Assembly: GCA_947493175.1 (NCBI GenBank)
Contig: CANLQD010000001.1
Span: forward strand, 840,748 to 904,747
Direction: 5' to 3'
DNA: 64,000 nt
Source: an uncultured Flavobacteriaceae bacterium
GTDB taxonomy: Bacteria; Bacteroidota; Bacteroidia; Flavobacteriales; Flavobacteriaceae
The notes under the pieces are model-generated. The model was not told where the DNA came from. It did no database searches and worked only from the letters and a program-made list of their open reading frames with translations. This document shows positions 44,797 through 53,334 of the stretch, piece by piece; within the stretch, counting starts at the first letter, position 1, and each line of letters opens with the position of its first letter. The translations under genes and the position numbers were made by a program.

Positions 44797-44804
44797 CAAA
44801 TATA
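44797..44804 (-). promoter_or_regulatory. Bacteroidota -7 box (TATATTTG) for the 90-aa gene
   Basis: CAAATATA on the plus strand reads TATATTTG on the minus strand, a full TAnnTTTG match. It lies 34 bases before the ATG at 44762. Confidence 0.5.
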
Positions 44805-44876
44805 AGATAGGAAAAACTCATTTTTTAACATTTTAACAATTTTTCTGTACATTGGTCAAGACCAAACTTTATTGCG

Positions 44877-45026
44877 ATGTGTTACGGGACAAGGGTCGCG
44901 GAAAGGCCGACCAACTGGAGCTCTTTTACAATGTGGAAAGTCTCTACGGGGAACTGGATCCGGATATGGAACTGGTCTACAACTATGCCAACTGTTTTGC
45001 ACATCCCTCGATGTGGATAAATACCT
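44877..45026 (+). pseudogene. Frameshifted N-terminal remnant of an SRAP (YedK/HMCES) gene
   Basis: An ATG at 44877 encodes MCYGTRVAE, the catalytic Cys2 start typical of SRAP proteins. Reading then continues in a frame shifted by one base deletion (or two-base insertion) near 44902: KADQLELFYNVESLYGELD, ending with ANCFAHPSMWI and a stop at 45026. SRAP enzymes crosslink abasic sites in single-stranded DNA and are common ICE passengers. More than two thirds of the normal length is missing. Confidence 0.6.
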
Positions 45027-45056
45027 CTTAGATGTGAGCTTACCCTCCTACCTCGG

Positions 45057-45464
45057 TTAGAAGGATAACGGGGCAGCGATACTTTGTCCAATCATGTTGG
45101 ACACTGCCTCGGCCTGGATGGGCTTGTTGATAAAATCAAACACGTACCGGGGAAAGCGTTTCACCAACTGTCGGTAGGATTCCGAGATGGAGGAGCAGAC
45201 CATCACCACATCAATGGATGTCGATAGTTCTTCAAGTTGCATAAATTCCAAAAACTCGAATCCGTCCATCTCGGGCATCTGGATGTCCAAAAGGACCAGT
45301 ACCTTTTCTTCCTCTTGAATATGGAAACGTAGGTCGTCCAGTGCCAGCTCCGGGTCGGTGAAGGTGCGGACCCTTTTTTCGATTCCGAAAAGGCGGAGCA
45401 TTACCTGATGGTACAGGTTGGTCGCAGGGCAGTCGTCCACTAGATAAATTTTTGAATACTTCAT
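45057..45464 (-). CDS. Stand-alone response regulator receiver domain
   Basis: 135 residues of receiver domain only. Acid pair in IYLVDDCPATN, phospho-acceptor Asp in VLLDIQMPEMDGFEF, switch Ser in VVMVCSSIS, and conserved Lys in DFINKPIQ. There is no output domain, so it must act by protein contact. A -7 box is upstream (45487-45494). No histidine kinase is adjacent. It is divergent from the small helical gene at 45591. Confidence 0.9.
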   Translation of the reverse strand: MKYSKIYLVDDCPATNLYHQVMLRLFGIEKRVRTFTDPELALDDLRFHIQEEEKVLVLLDIQMPEMDGFEFLEFMQLEELSTSIDVVMVCSSISESYRQLVKRFPRYVFDFINKPIQAEAVSNMIGQSIAAPLSF

Positions 45465-45486
45465 GATACAAACAGTTTGGTTCCCT

Positions 45487-45494
45487 CAAACGTA
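45487..45494 (-). promoter_or_regulatory. Bacteroidota -7 box (TACGTTTG) for the response regulator
   Basis: CAAACGTA on the plus strand gives TACGTTTG on the minus strand, 22 bases before the start codon. A TTG about 22 bases further upstream could serve as the -33 element. Confidence 0.5.
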
Positions 45495-45564
45495 AGGAAA
45501 AGGACCGTTCGTCGAACAAATTTGTTGTAAAGGCTTTCTTTTTTTATATATAAGTTTTTTCTTA

Positions 45565-45572
45565 TATTTTTG
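45565..45572 (+). promoter_or_regulatory. Bacteroidota -7 box (TATTTTTG)
   Basis: Full TAnnTTTG match, 18 bases before the ATG at 45591, in an AT-rich leader. Confidence 0.5.
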
Positions 45573-45590
45573 CCCTCCATAAAATCTGCC

Positions 45591-45863
45591 ATGAACTATT
45601 TGGGATTAACCAATGAAGAGGAACGGCGTTACGAGGATTCCGCCCGTTTCCATGGCAAGAGAATATTGGCCATGGGACTGATACGTCTGCTGAAGCGCTC
45701 AGGGGCGGAGTGGGTACAGGAGGAAATGGAATCCCTGCTCATACCGAAAACGGCCAGGTTCTTTCGGGCCGAAACGGACCGGGAGCAACTCATAAAGCAA
45801 ATTATGGCCTTGGTCATAAAGGACTTTAGATTACCCCAGAACACGGCAGAGCGAATATCATAA
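45591..45863 (+). CDS. Small helical hypothetical protein
   Basis: 90 residues from the ATG at 45591 (MNYLGLTNEEERRYEDSARF, then KRILAMGLIRLLKRSGAEW). Acidic and basic helices, no membrane segment. A matched -7 box is upstream. No family recognised; likely a passenger of the conjugative element. Confidence 0.6.
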   Translation: MNYLGLTNEEERRYEDSARFHGKRILAMGLIRLLKRSGAEWVQEEMESLLIPKTARFFRAETDREQLIKQIMALVIKDFRLPQNTAERIS

Positions 45864-46177
45864 AAGAACCTTATTTGTTCATATTGCTCAAAAGGTACAA
45901 GTTTTCATCGGATTTAGTTTGAAGGAACTTTTTCGTTTTAATGAGTTCTATTTTAAGAATAGTATTTTATTTCCGCTACTTCTCGGAGAAACTACGTAAA
46001 AAACGGAATGATAATAAAGGGTTTCGAAAAGGAATACCCTAACGATTGTCTGAACACATGTGCATAGAACATATAATCCAACAGTTCTAACCGGTCTTTT
46101 TCATAGCCATTTGTTTCCCTGTCTCCACTCCCTACACTAGTGGTAATCGCTTCGGGTATCCATAACTCATTACAAAC
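45864..46177. other. Intergenic region, nothing seen
   Basis: About 315 AT-rich bases without a convincing frame, dyad or RNA gene. It may contain the right boundary of the mobile region, but no copy of the tRNA-Ala end was found here by eye. Confidence 0.4.
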
Positions 46178-46405
46178 TTAGATATCCAGTCTTCCTTTCA
46201 ATCTTTTATCTATCCTACGCTTTTTCTCGGTCACCCGCTTCATAATATCCATCAATTTTGAATCTTTCGTGCGTTTGTATATTTCGTTGATTCCTAAAAC
46301 AATAAACTTTGCTTCGCGAGACGCAGCTACTCGATCACTTGTAGACATATGGGACATTTTTAAATTCTCAAAATCCTGTGCTTTTAAAATCCAATTCATA
46401 GCCAT
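46178..46405 (-). CDS. Small basic hypothetical protein
   Basis: 75 residues, helical and basic (STSDRVAASREAKFIVLGIN, then MKRVTEKKRRIDKRLKGRL). Clean ATG (or the second Met three residues on). No domain recognised; it looks like a small conserved flavobacterial protein. Confidence 0.55.
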   Translation of the reverse strand: MAMNWILKAQDFENLKMSHMSTSDRVAASREAKFIVLGINEIYKRTKDSKLMDIMKRVTEKKRRIDKRLKGRLDI

Positions 46406-46812
46406 TTATTTTTTTGTTTAATAAAATTACAAAAACATTAGACATTTTTTAAATGGCCAGTCATAATTTAAATCTATGAAGCGGTAGATAGACCAAATCC
46501 TTGCACTATGTTCATAGGAGTATTTTGGTATTGGATGATGAAGGCTCCATCGAATATTATTTCCCACCACTTTCAGTCTTATAGTTCTGCTTTATCTGTA
46601 CGATTTATTTAATATGTGGTAAAATTTAAATATTCAAAAGAGCTCGGGAAAGTTCTATTTAAAGAATAATTTATTCTCAGATGTCCAAGCCATATTAGAT
46701 GGATTTACTGAACCATAATAGGAGGATGCAGTCTTAGAATCTTTACTTTATCGTATCTAAGGAAATTTGAAAAACAGAGAAGTCAGCGCAATGATTTAGT
46801 GACGAATAGCCA
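46406..46812. other. Intergenic region, nothing seen
   Basis: About 400 AT-rich bases between the small basic protein and NDH-2. No frame, repeat or RNA gene recognised. Confidence 0.4.
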
Positions 46813-48090
46813 TTAGGTTTTTTTTCGCGCGGAAAGTTTTGATTTACCTATCATTAGACCATCAGGCTCAGTGGTGGTCAGATAGGAAACGGTCCATTCC
46901 CACATGGTCTTAACCTTATTTCTATAGGTAATAAGTAAGGCTAGATGAACAAATAACCATGCTGCCCACGCCATCCAACCTTTCAACGTACGTTTGGGAA
47001 ACTCCATGTCAGCAGTAGCCCGACTTTTACCAATTATCGCCATTGTTCCCTTATCGAGATAGTTAAAAGGTCTGAGCGTTTTCCCCTTTCGCATACGAAC
47101 TAGATTCTTACCAAGTTGTTTGCCTTGTTGGGAGGCAACGCTACCAAGCTGTGGATATCCTTCTGGAAAATCAGGATTATTCATTTGAAGACAAGCATCC
47201 CCTATTGCGAAGACATCGGGGTATCCAAAAACTTCATTATATTCAGAAACGATCAAACGATTACCAGTGCCATAATTCGCTTTTTCCAGTCCCTTGACCT
47301 TTTCCACAGTAACCCCGGTTGTCCAAATCAACGTTCTGGAAATTATTGTTTGGCCATTGCTAAGAGAGACTATGTTATCAACATAATCGTCCACTTTTAT
47401 ATTTAATAAAGTAATGACGTTCATATCGGCCATACATTGCATAGCATAAGCGCTAGACGCTTTACGCATTCCGCTTAACAAGTTTTCACTTCCTTCGACT
47501 AAATAAATGTTAAGACCCTTGTTGTCAAGCTCTGGGTACAATTTTGGAAGAGCATTTGCCCTTAGTTCTGCTAACATCCCGGCGATTTCTACTCCGGCCG
47601 GGCCGCCACCCGCGATAACTATATTTTGTAGAGCCTCCAAATCTCTATTTTCATCAGCCAAAGAGGCCATTTCAGCAATATTCAACAAGGTATTTCGTAG
47701 CTCCACTGCCTGGTCGATACTTTTCATGGGCAGCGAATTGCGCTCAATATTTAAATTACCGAAAAAATTTGATTTTGAACCTATTGCGATAACGAGCTGA
47801 TGGTAAGTAAGTTTTCCATTATCCAATATCAGCTGTTTTTTTATGGTATCTATCCTAAGTAATTCTCCATATCGAAAATGAAGGTTTGTTTTCTTTTTGA
47901 ACAAAGTTCTAAAAGGTATCGTGATGCTTGAAACATCTAACATTCCTGTAGCCACTTGGTACAACAATGGTGTGAAGTGATTATAGTTGTTCTTATCCAC
48001 TAAAACGACTTGAAAACCTGAGTTGTTTGCGAGGTGTAACGCAAGATTTATACCAGCAAAGCCACCACCCACTATAACAATAGTATGCAT
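46813..48090 (-). CDS. Type II NADH dehydrogenase-like FAD oxidoreductase
   Basis: 425 residues. The FAD-binding Rossmann motif VIVGGGFAGINLALHL is at the N-terminus, and the second dinucleotide fold is NIVIAGGGPAGVEIAGMLAE (about residue 162). VFAIGDACLQMNNPDFPEGY is the FAD end motif. NDH-2 transfers electrons from NADH to quinone without pumping protons. It lies 11 bases after the acetolactate synthase gene in the same direction, so the two are probably cotranscribed. Confidence 0.9.
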   Translation of the reverse strand: MHTIVIVGGGFAGINLALHLANNSGFQVVLVDKNNYNHFTPLLYQVATGMLDVSSITIPFRTLFKKKTNLHFRYGELLRIDTIKKQLILDNGKLTYHQLVIAIGSKSNFFGNLNIERNSLPMKSIDQAVELRNTLLNIAEMASLADENRDLEALQNIVIAGGGPAGVEIAGMLAELRANALPKLYPELDNKGLNIYLVEGSENLLSGMRKASSAYAMQCMADMNVITLLNIKVDDYVDNIVSLSNGQTIISRTLIWTTGVTVEKVKGLEKANYGTGNRLIVSEYNEVFGYPDVFAIGDACLQMNNPDFPEGYPQLGSVASQQGKQLGKNLVRMRKGKTLRPFNYLDKGTMAIIGKSRATADMEFPKRTLKGWMAWAAWLFVHLALLITYRNKVKTMWEWTVSYLTTTEPDGLMIGKSKLSARKKT

Positions 48091-48101
48091 GTAAAGGACT
48101 T

Positions 48102-49766
48102 TTAAGACGTAGTTTTTAATTTTTCCGAGTATTCCTTCAAACGCACATTTAGGATTTCGTGGTTCAGGGAATAATCTACGGCTAAATCTATCACATGAAT
48201 ACCTTTTGAATTTAGGGCTTCCTCCAAAGTGTGTTGAAATTCGGCCACGGATGTCGGTCTATGTCCTATTCCCCCAAAACTTTCGGCATATTTGACAAAA
48301 TCAGGATTCGAGAAATTTAGACCATACTTCGGAAATCTCTCGTCCTCCTGTTTCCACTCGATCATTCCATAAGCATTATCGTTCAGGATAATAATCACAA
48401 GATTCAATTCAAGGCGAATCGCGGTTTCTATTTCTTGGGAGTTCATCATAAAACCGCCATCGCCGTTGACCGAAATAACTTTTTTATCAGGTTTCAGTTC
48501 TTTGGCCATTACCGCAGATGCCAGGCCGGCACCCATGGTTGCGAGTGCATTGTCTAATAGTATGCTATCTTGCGTATAGGCCAAAAAATTACGGGCAAAC
48601 CATATTTTATAAATTCCATTGTCCAAGGTGATAACGCCGTCTTCTGGTAAAAGGTCCCTTGTAATTTTTACCAGGCGCTGAGGTAAAATCGGAAAGCGGT
48701 CATCCTCTTCGTACTTCGCTAAATGCCTAGAAACATTTTCCTTTACACTCAAAAATTTTTTGGTATCCCATGAGTAGGCTCGATTGACCAAACTTTCGGT
48801 CAATAATTTAATACTTTTGGTAATATCCCCGATTACATTTAATTGTGGAAAATAGACCTCGTCGATTTCCGCTGGAAAAAAATTGATATGAATAACCTCA
48901 CGCTCACTATTTTCTTTCATTAAAAACGGAGGTTTTTCTACTGTATCGTGCCCCACGTTGATAATGAGATCGGCCCTATCGATTGCCTCATGTAGAAAGT
49001 CGAAATCGGACAATGCCGCTGTTCCCAAATACATTTTATTCCTTTCGTCGATAACGCCTTTTCCCATCTGTGTCGTAAAGAATGGGATTCCCAGGGTATG
49101 AACGAATTTTGTTAGTACATCACTGGTGCTTGTTCTATTTGCTCCTGCCCCTATAAGCAATAATGGTTGCTTGGCACCCATTATCATCTTGGCCGCTTTA
49201 GCTATTACCTCTGGACTCGCCATTGGAATTTCGAAACCGACAACATCAAATAAGGATGGTTTTGTAATCTGCTCCTGGGCGATATCTTCGGGGAGCTCAA
49301 GATGTACCGCCCCCCTTCGCTCTTCTATTGACAGTCGAAATGCTTCCCGCAATGTAGCGGTAATCTGACCTCCGTGTGTAACCTGCTTGCTAAATTTGGT
49401 CAGCGGTCGCATCATGGCAACCACGTCGATTATCTGAAATTTTCCTTGCTTTCTTTTTTTAATTGGTTTCTGACCAGTAATGATGACCATAGGCATGGCC
49501 CCTAAGTGAGCATATGCTACGGGGGTGACCAAGTTGGTCGCTCCTGGACCCAATGTTACTAAGCAGACACCTGGTTTCCCAGTCAGTCTTCCATAGGTTG
49601 CCGCCATAAATCCTGCACCTTGTTCATGGCGGGTCAGGATAAATTTGATCTTATCGGATTTCCGTAAGGATTCTAATAAATCAAGATTTTCTTCTCCGGG
49701 GAGACCGAAAACATAATCCACACCTTCATTCTCTAAAGCCTTTACAAATACATCGGATGCTTTCAT
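48102..49766 (-). CDS. Acetolactate synthase-like ThDP enzyme
   Basis: 554 residues with three ThDP-enzyme domains. The PYR domain has FGLPGEENLDLLESL (catalytic Glu) and ATNLVTPVAYAHLGAMP. The PP domain has the ThDP motif VNGDGGFMMNSQEIETAIRL ending in NDNAYGMIEWKQ. It matches the large-subunit/AlsS-type acetolactate synthases that make acetolactate from two pyruvates; no regulatory small subunit is adjacent. Paired with NDH-2, it may form a fermentation or redox unit. Confidence 0.88.
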   Translation of the reverse strand: MKASDVFVKALENEGVDYVFGLPGEENLDLLESLRKSDKIKFILTRHEQGAGFMAATYGRLTGKPGVCLVTLGPGATNLVTPVAYAHLGAMPMVIITGQKPIKKRKQGKFQIIDVVAMMRPLTKFSKQVTHGGQITATLREAFRLSIEERRGAVHLELPEDIAQEQITKPSLFDVVGFEIPMASPEVIAKAAKMIMGAKQPLLLIGAGANRTSTSDVLTKFVHTLGIPFFTTQMGKGVIDERNKMYLGTAALSDFDFLHEAIDRADLIINVGHDTVEKPPFLMKENSEREVIHINFFPAEIDEVYFPQLNVIGDITKSIKLLTESLVNRAYSWDTKKFLSVKENVSRHLAKYEEDDRFPILPQRLVKITRDLLPEDGVITLDNGIYKIWFARNFLAYTQDSILLDNALATMGAGLASAVMAKELKPDKKVISVNGDGGFMMNSQEIETAIRLELNLVIIILNDNAYGMIEWKQEDERFPKYGLNFSNPDFVKYAESFGGIGHRPTSVAEFQHTLEEALNSKGIHVIDLAVDYSLNHEILNVRLKEYSEKLKTTS

Positions 49767-50334
49767 AGCTCAATAAACTTGTGTTTCCAGCCGCCATTAA
49801 GGGATTCTAACACCTTGATTTCGTCAGAGTAGTTAATTTGATGAGAAAATTATAGGTTGGGACAAAAGCGGATTGATTCGTTTCATATAAATGTTGACCT
49901 AAAAGCCCTATCTCTACGAATACGTTATGAGCCGTACGGATGAAGATGGAAATTAAGTCCATTTGCTAAACACCATCATGATTCATAGTTTACCAAAAAT
50001 TGGTTGTCGTTATAATTGACTATTCTATGCACTTGGATTTTTGGTTTAAGCTCCCTAGAAAAATGGTTTAAGATATTGAGGTACGTGTGGTTTGGTAACG
50101 ACTCTTTATACTCATTTAGGTTCATTATCAACATCCATTTCCAGGTGTCACCATCAGATAATTAACTCAGATCGTTATCGGGTAAGAACACAATTTTCTA
50201 TATATCAAAAATAGAGGTTTGGTTTTCAAACCTTGATCTCGCGGTGGTTTGGTAATGTTTTATCGGTCAATGTGATCAGTTATGGCTTGTCAGCAGGTTT
50301 TAAAAATGCCTATTTTAGTCAAAAGTTTTACTTG
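49767..50334. other. Intergenic region with one possible micro-ORF
   Basis: About 570 bases. Apart from the 52-residue minus-strand frame described separately (49976-50134), no gene is seen. The leader of the CotH gene near 50250-50334 is open but reads unlike protein. Confidence 0.45.
49976..50134 (-). CDS. Possible 52-residue hypothetical protein
   Basis: Frame MLIMNLNEYKESLPNHTYLN, then KPKIQVHRIVNYNDNQFLVN. Composition is protein-like and the text upstream (DGDTWKW) is also open to a stop. It may be the tail of a decayed gene. No family recognised. Confidence 0.3.
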   Translation of the reverse strand: MLIMNLNEYKESLPNHTYLNILNHFSRELKPKIQVHRIVNYNDNQFLVNYES

Positions 50335-51786
50335 ATGCTTATCAAACAAATTAGTAGACATGCTATTCTCTCTATTTTACTCTGTTCTTCATCTATACTA
50401 GTTCTTAGCCAAAAAATCAAAGCTGATAAAGGAAGTTTTGGAATTGACGAGTCCAATAATATAATTGTTTGGCACCAAAGGAACATTGATTCCATTTCAT
50501 CTTTAAGTTCTAAAATAACCGGGTTTAGGTTCGGAAAGGCATTCAAGGTACTTGACTCCATTTCACTCTTATCCTACTCCAAAACGTATAAAATTGCCAG
50601 AAAGGGTAAAGTATATTCCCTATACATCACCGACTTACCGCTAGTAAAAATGAAGGTAAAAGGTCCAATTAACGAGAATGCCAAGGTGCTAGGGCGGTAT
50701 GAATATTTCGATACCGACAACTATATCAAAAGTAGTGTCGGTATCGAATTCAGGGGAAACCTATCCTTGACCTATCCGAAGAAAACATATGACCTGGAAT
50801 TCTGGGCTGACAGCATTAAGGATAAATCAAGAGATATAAAATTCAAAAACCTTCGAGACGATGATGACTGGATTCTTGATGGTCTATATAATGAACCATT
50901 AAGGATTAGGTCCTTTATGGCCACCACCCTTTGGACCGCGATTCATGAACCTGGTTATCAATCGGCCGAACCTGAAGCAAAAAGCGGAATCGATGCAATC
51001 TTTGTAGAGGTGTTTAAAAATAAACGATATCAAGGTTTACATACGTTATCTGAATCAGTAGACCGAAAGCTGCTTAATCTAAAAAGAAACGATGATGGAA
51101 TCATCAAAGGGGAACTCTTCAAAGCTTCGTCTTACGACGGCGCCCCTGCATTTACAAAAGCCCCTAAGTTTAACAATCTATTTCCGCATTGGGGCGGATT
51201 CGAAATGGTGTTCCCAATAGTGGACTACGAATCCCATTGGGGAAATCTTGCTCAGTTTGTCGATTTAGTGGTCAACGGTACCGATACCGAATTTGAACGA
51301 CTTATTTCTGAGAAAATTGACATGGCCAATTCCATCGATTATTTTCTTTTTGTAAACCTATTGAGAGCGACGGATAATTTAGGCAAAAACTATTATTTAG
51401 CACGATATGATAAAGATGGGCCGTATTTTTTCGTTCCTTGGGATTTAGATGGGGTCATGGGAATAATACAAGACGGAAAAAGAATAGCTACTACAAATGA
51501 TATTTTGAGTAACGGATTGTTTAATCGTCTTTTAAAAGTTAATCCCGAAGAATACAAAAGCAAGCTCAAATCTAGATGGGTAACCTTGCGGCAGTCCGAG
51601 TTCAGTAGCGAAAATTTACTGGGGACCATAAGGATGCTTTTTTCTCAATTACGGACACGAAAGTTATATGAGCGTGAATATCTTATTTGGTCCGGGAAAA
51701 GGTCGGTAGAGGAGGACTATGAATATCTTGAACTGTGGCTAAAAAATCGGCTCACTTTTCTCGATGCGCATTTTGAGGGTCTTTAG
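50335..51786 (+). CDS. CotH-kinase-family secreted protein
   Basis: 483 residues from the ATG at 50335, with a signal-like N-terminus (LIKQISRHAILSILLCSSSI). CotH motifs are present: GIEFRGNLSLTYPKKTYDLE, DDDWILDGLYNEPLRIRSFM, VEVFKNKRYQGLHTLSESVD and YFFVPWDLDGVMG (metal-binding Asp). Spore-coat CotH is a protein kinase; bacterial envelope homologues are uncharacterised. No matching substrate gene is adjacent. Confidence 0.85.
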   Translation: MLIKQISRHAILSILLCSSSILVLSQKIKADKGSFGIDESNNIIVWHQRNIDSISSLSSKITGFRFGKAFKVLDSISLLSYSKTYKIARKGKVYSLYITDLPLVKMKVKGPINENAKVLGRYEYFDTDNYIKSSVGIEFRGNLSLTYPKKTYDLEFWADSIKDKSRDIKFKNLRDDDDWILDGLYNEPLRIRSFMATTLWTAIHEPGYQSAEPEAKSGIDAIFVEVFKNKRYQGLHTLSESVDRKLLNLKRNDDGIIKGELFKASSYDGAPAFTKAPKFNNLFPHWGGFEMVFPIVDYESHWGNLAQFVDLVVNGTDTEFERLISEKIDMANSIDYFLFVNLLRATDNLGKNYYLARYDKDGPYFFVPWDLDGVMGIIQDGKRIATTNDILSNGLFNRLLKVNPEEYKSKLKSRWVTLRQSEFSSENLLGTIRMLFSQLRTRKLYEREYLIWSGKRSVEEDYEYLELWLKNRLTFLDAHFEGL

Positions 51787-51789
51787 CGA

Positions 51790-52971
51790 TTAGTTAAGAG
51801 ATTTCTTATTCCCTAGGTCGTCAATGATATATTCGCGACCCTGTTCTATAAGGAGGCCTTTTGTACTTCCCGAAAACTTTTTATGACCATGCGGAACATC
51901 CAACATTATCATCTTATCTTGAAAGGCACTGGAAATATTTGGAACGAAAGTATGGCCGATCACTATCTTTTTAGCGTTATAAAAAGTAAGTAGACCAAGG
52001 AGATCAGCGGCATTAATTTTATCGTACCCTATCATATCAGTTACAAAGCCCCTGTACCAAAATGGTCCTTTACCGCTATAAAGGAATCCGGTGACAGCAT
52101 CCCACTCCTCCTCCTCTTCATAAAATGCGGAGCGAACTTTTAGGTTTATATCGTCCAAGGTTAACCCATAATCCAAAGTCTCTGGACTTAAACCTGCATG
52201 CACAAATAAATAGTCGCCGATTTTCTCAATGACATTTTTTGTGCCCAACCACCTGCCAAGTTCGGATTTTGTAGAATATAGTATTTTCAGTGCTTTTGAT
52301 TTATCGGTTTCACCGGTAATTGCCTGCGCCAGCGTAATGTATTTTCCATGGGTATATCTATAATGCCCCTGTATGTTAAGAATCTCATGATTGCCAAGAA
52401 TGAAGTGTACCTGCCCTTTTTGTAAAATGGATTGTTGTTCCAATTTATAGATAAGCCACAAGACCTGAGTCACATTTTTCCCTCTATCCATGAAATCTCC
52501 CAATAAAACTAAATGGCCATTGCCAAAAATCCAGTTGTGCCTTTTGTCAATAACTTTGTTTGCTAATAAAAAGCTGGAAATTGCATTGTAATTTCCCTCA
52601 ATATCCGAAATCACAACCATTTTTTCCGGAAGGGGGTATGTGCTTTTAGAAATCCCATATCTTGATTGTAGTTCAACATAAAACTCGTCACCATCGGTAT
52701 TGTCGACTTCAACAATCAAAGAATCTTTGGAATATGGGTTTTCTCGAATGAGTTTATTTTCGAAATCAATCCTAAAAAGTGTATCATTTAAAATATAAGG
52801 TCCGTCATGTCCATCGTACCCCTGCTGTTGAATGGTTGGGGTATCCAGAAACAGAGAATCTTCTTGAGCGGTGTCATTCGAATTTAAAGCTTGCAAAAAA
52901 CTCTTTTCTTGGGCATATAGCCCAGAACTAAGCATGGTTATAAAGCTAGATATAAATAGTGCCCGTTTCAT
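51790..52971 (-). CDS. Secreted calcineurin-like metallophosphoesterase
   Basis: 393 residues with a signal peptide (FISSFITMLSSGLYA). Metal motifs: VVISDIEGNYNAISSFL, LLGDFMDRGKNVTQVLWLIY, HFILGNHEILNIQG and, later, VIGHTFVPN. The GDxMDRG and GNHE boxes place it with the PPP-type (ApaH/Ser-Thr phosphatase) phosphoesterases. It is predicted periplasmic and substrate unknown. It is convergent with the CotH gene, with only 3 bases between the stops. Confidence 0.88.
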   Translation of the reverse strand: MKRALFISSFITMLSSGLYAQEKSFLQALNSNDTAQEDSLFLDTPTIQQQGYDGHDGPYILNDTLFRIDFENKLIRENPYSKDSLIVEVDNTDGDEFYVELQSRYGISKSTYPLPEKMVVISDIEGNYNAISSFLLANKVIDKRHNWIFGNGHLVLLGDFMDRGKNVTQVLWLIYKLEQQSILQKGQVHFILGNHEILNIQGHYRYTHGKYITLAQAITGETDKSKALKILYSTKSELGRWLGTKNVIEKIGDYLFVHAGLSPETLDYGLTLDDINLKVRSAFYEEEEEWDAVTGFLYSGKGPFWYRGFVTDMIGYDKINAADLLGLLTFYNAKKIVIGHTFVPNISSAFQDKMIMLDVPHGHKKFSGSTKGLLIEQGREYIIDDLGNKKSLN

Positions 52972-53334
52972 TTATTTTCAAAATTCAATTATGTCCTCAA
53001 AATAACGATTCAACCATATTGCGAACATTTATATGAAGTGTTCTATGATTCCTAATGAAATTTTACATAATTGGATAGTTAACATACCCTGGTGCCAGCA
53101 CTCTCTGTTGACAGTTGAAGGCTACTGATTCCTGATTACTGCAATTTGTAATTCTAAAATGCAAAGTACTGAAAACCCTGCAATAATATCAAAATCGGGT
53201 CAATTGTTATCGGTATCCCGATTCTACTAATTTTTCATTTTATAGGGTTAATTATAGACTTGTATTAAGACTAATTTTCGTACAAAATCGGAATCCGAAG
53301 TAGTGCTTGACTTCTAGTTCCCTTATAAAAAAAA
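52972..53334. other. Leader region of the mycosporine-like cluster
   Basis: About 360 AT-rich bases upstream of the cyclase gene. Transcription of the whole cluster presumably starts here, but I could not fix a clean TAnnTTTG box. No dyad or regulator gene is seen nearby. Confidence 0.45.

Noticed and set aside
13572..46405. An attR copy of the tRNA-Ala 3' end
   Set aside because: Looked for stretches resembling 13185-13204 in the element's right part by eye and found none convincing; a computed search is needed.
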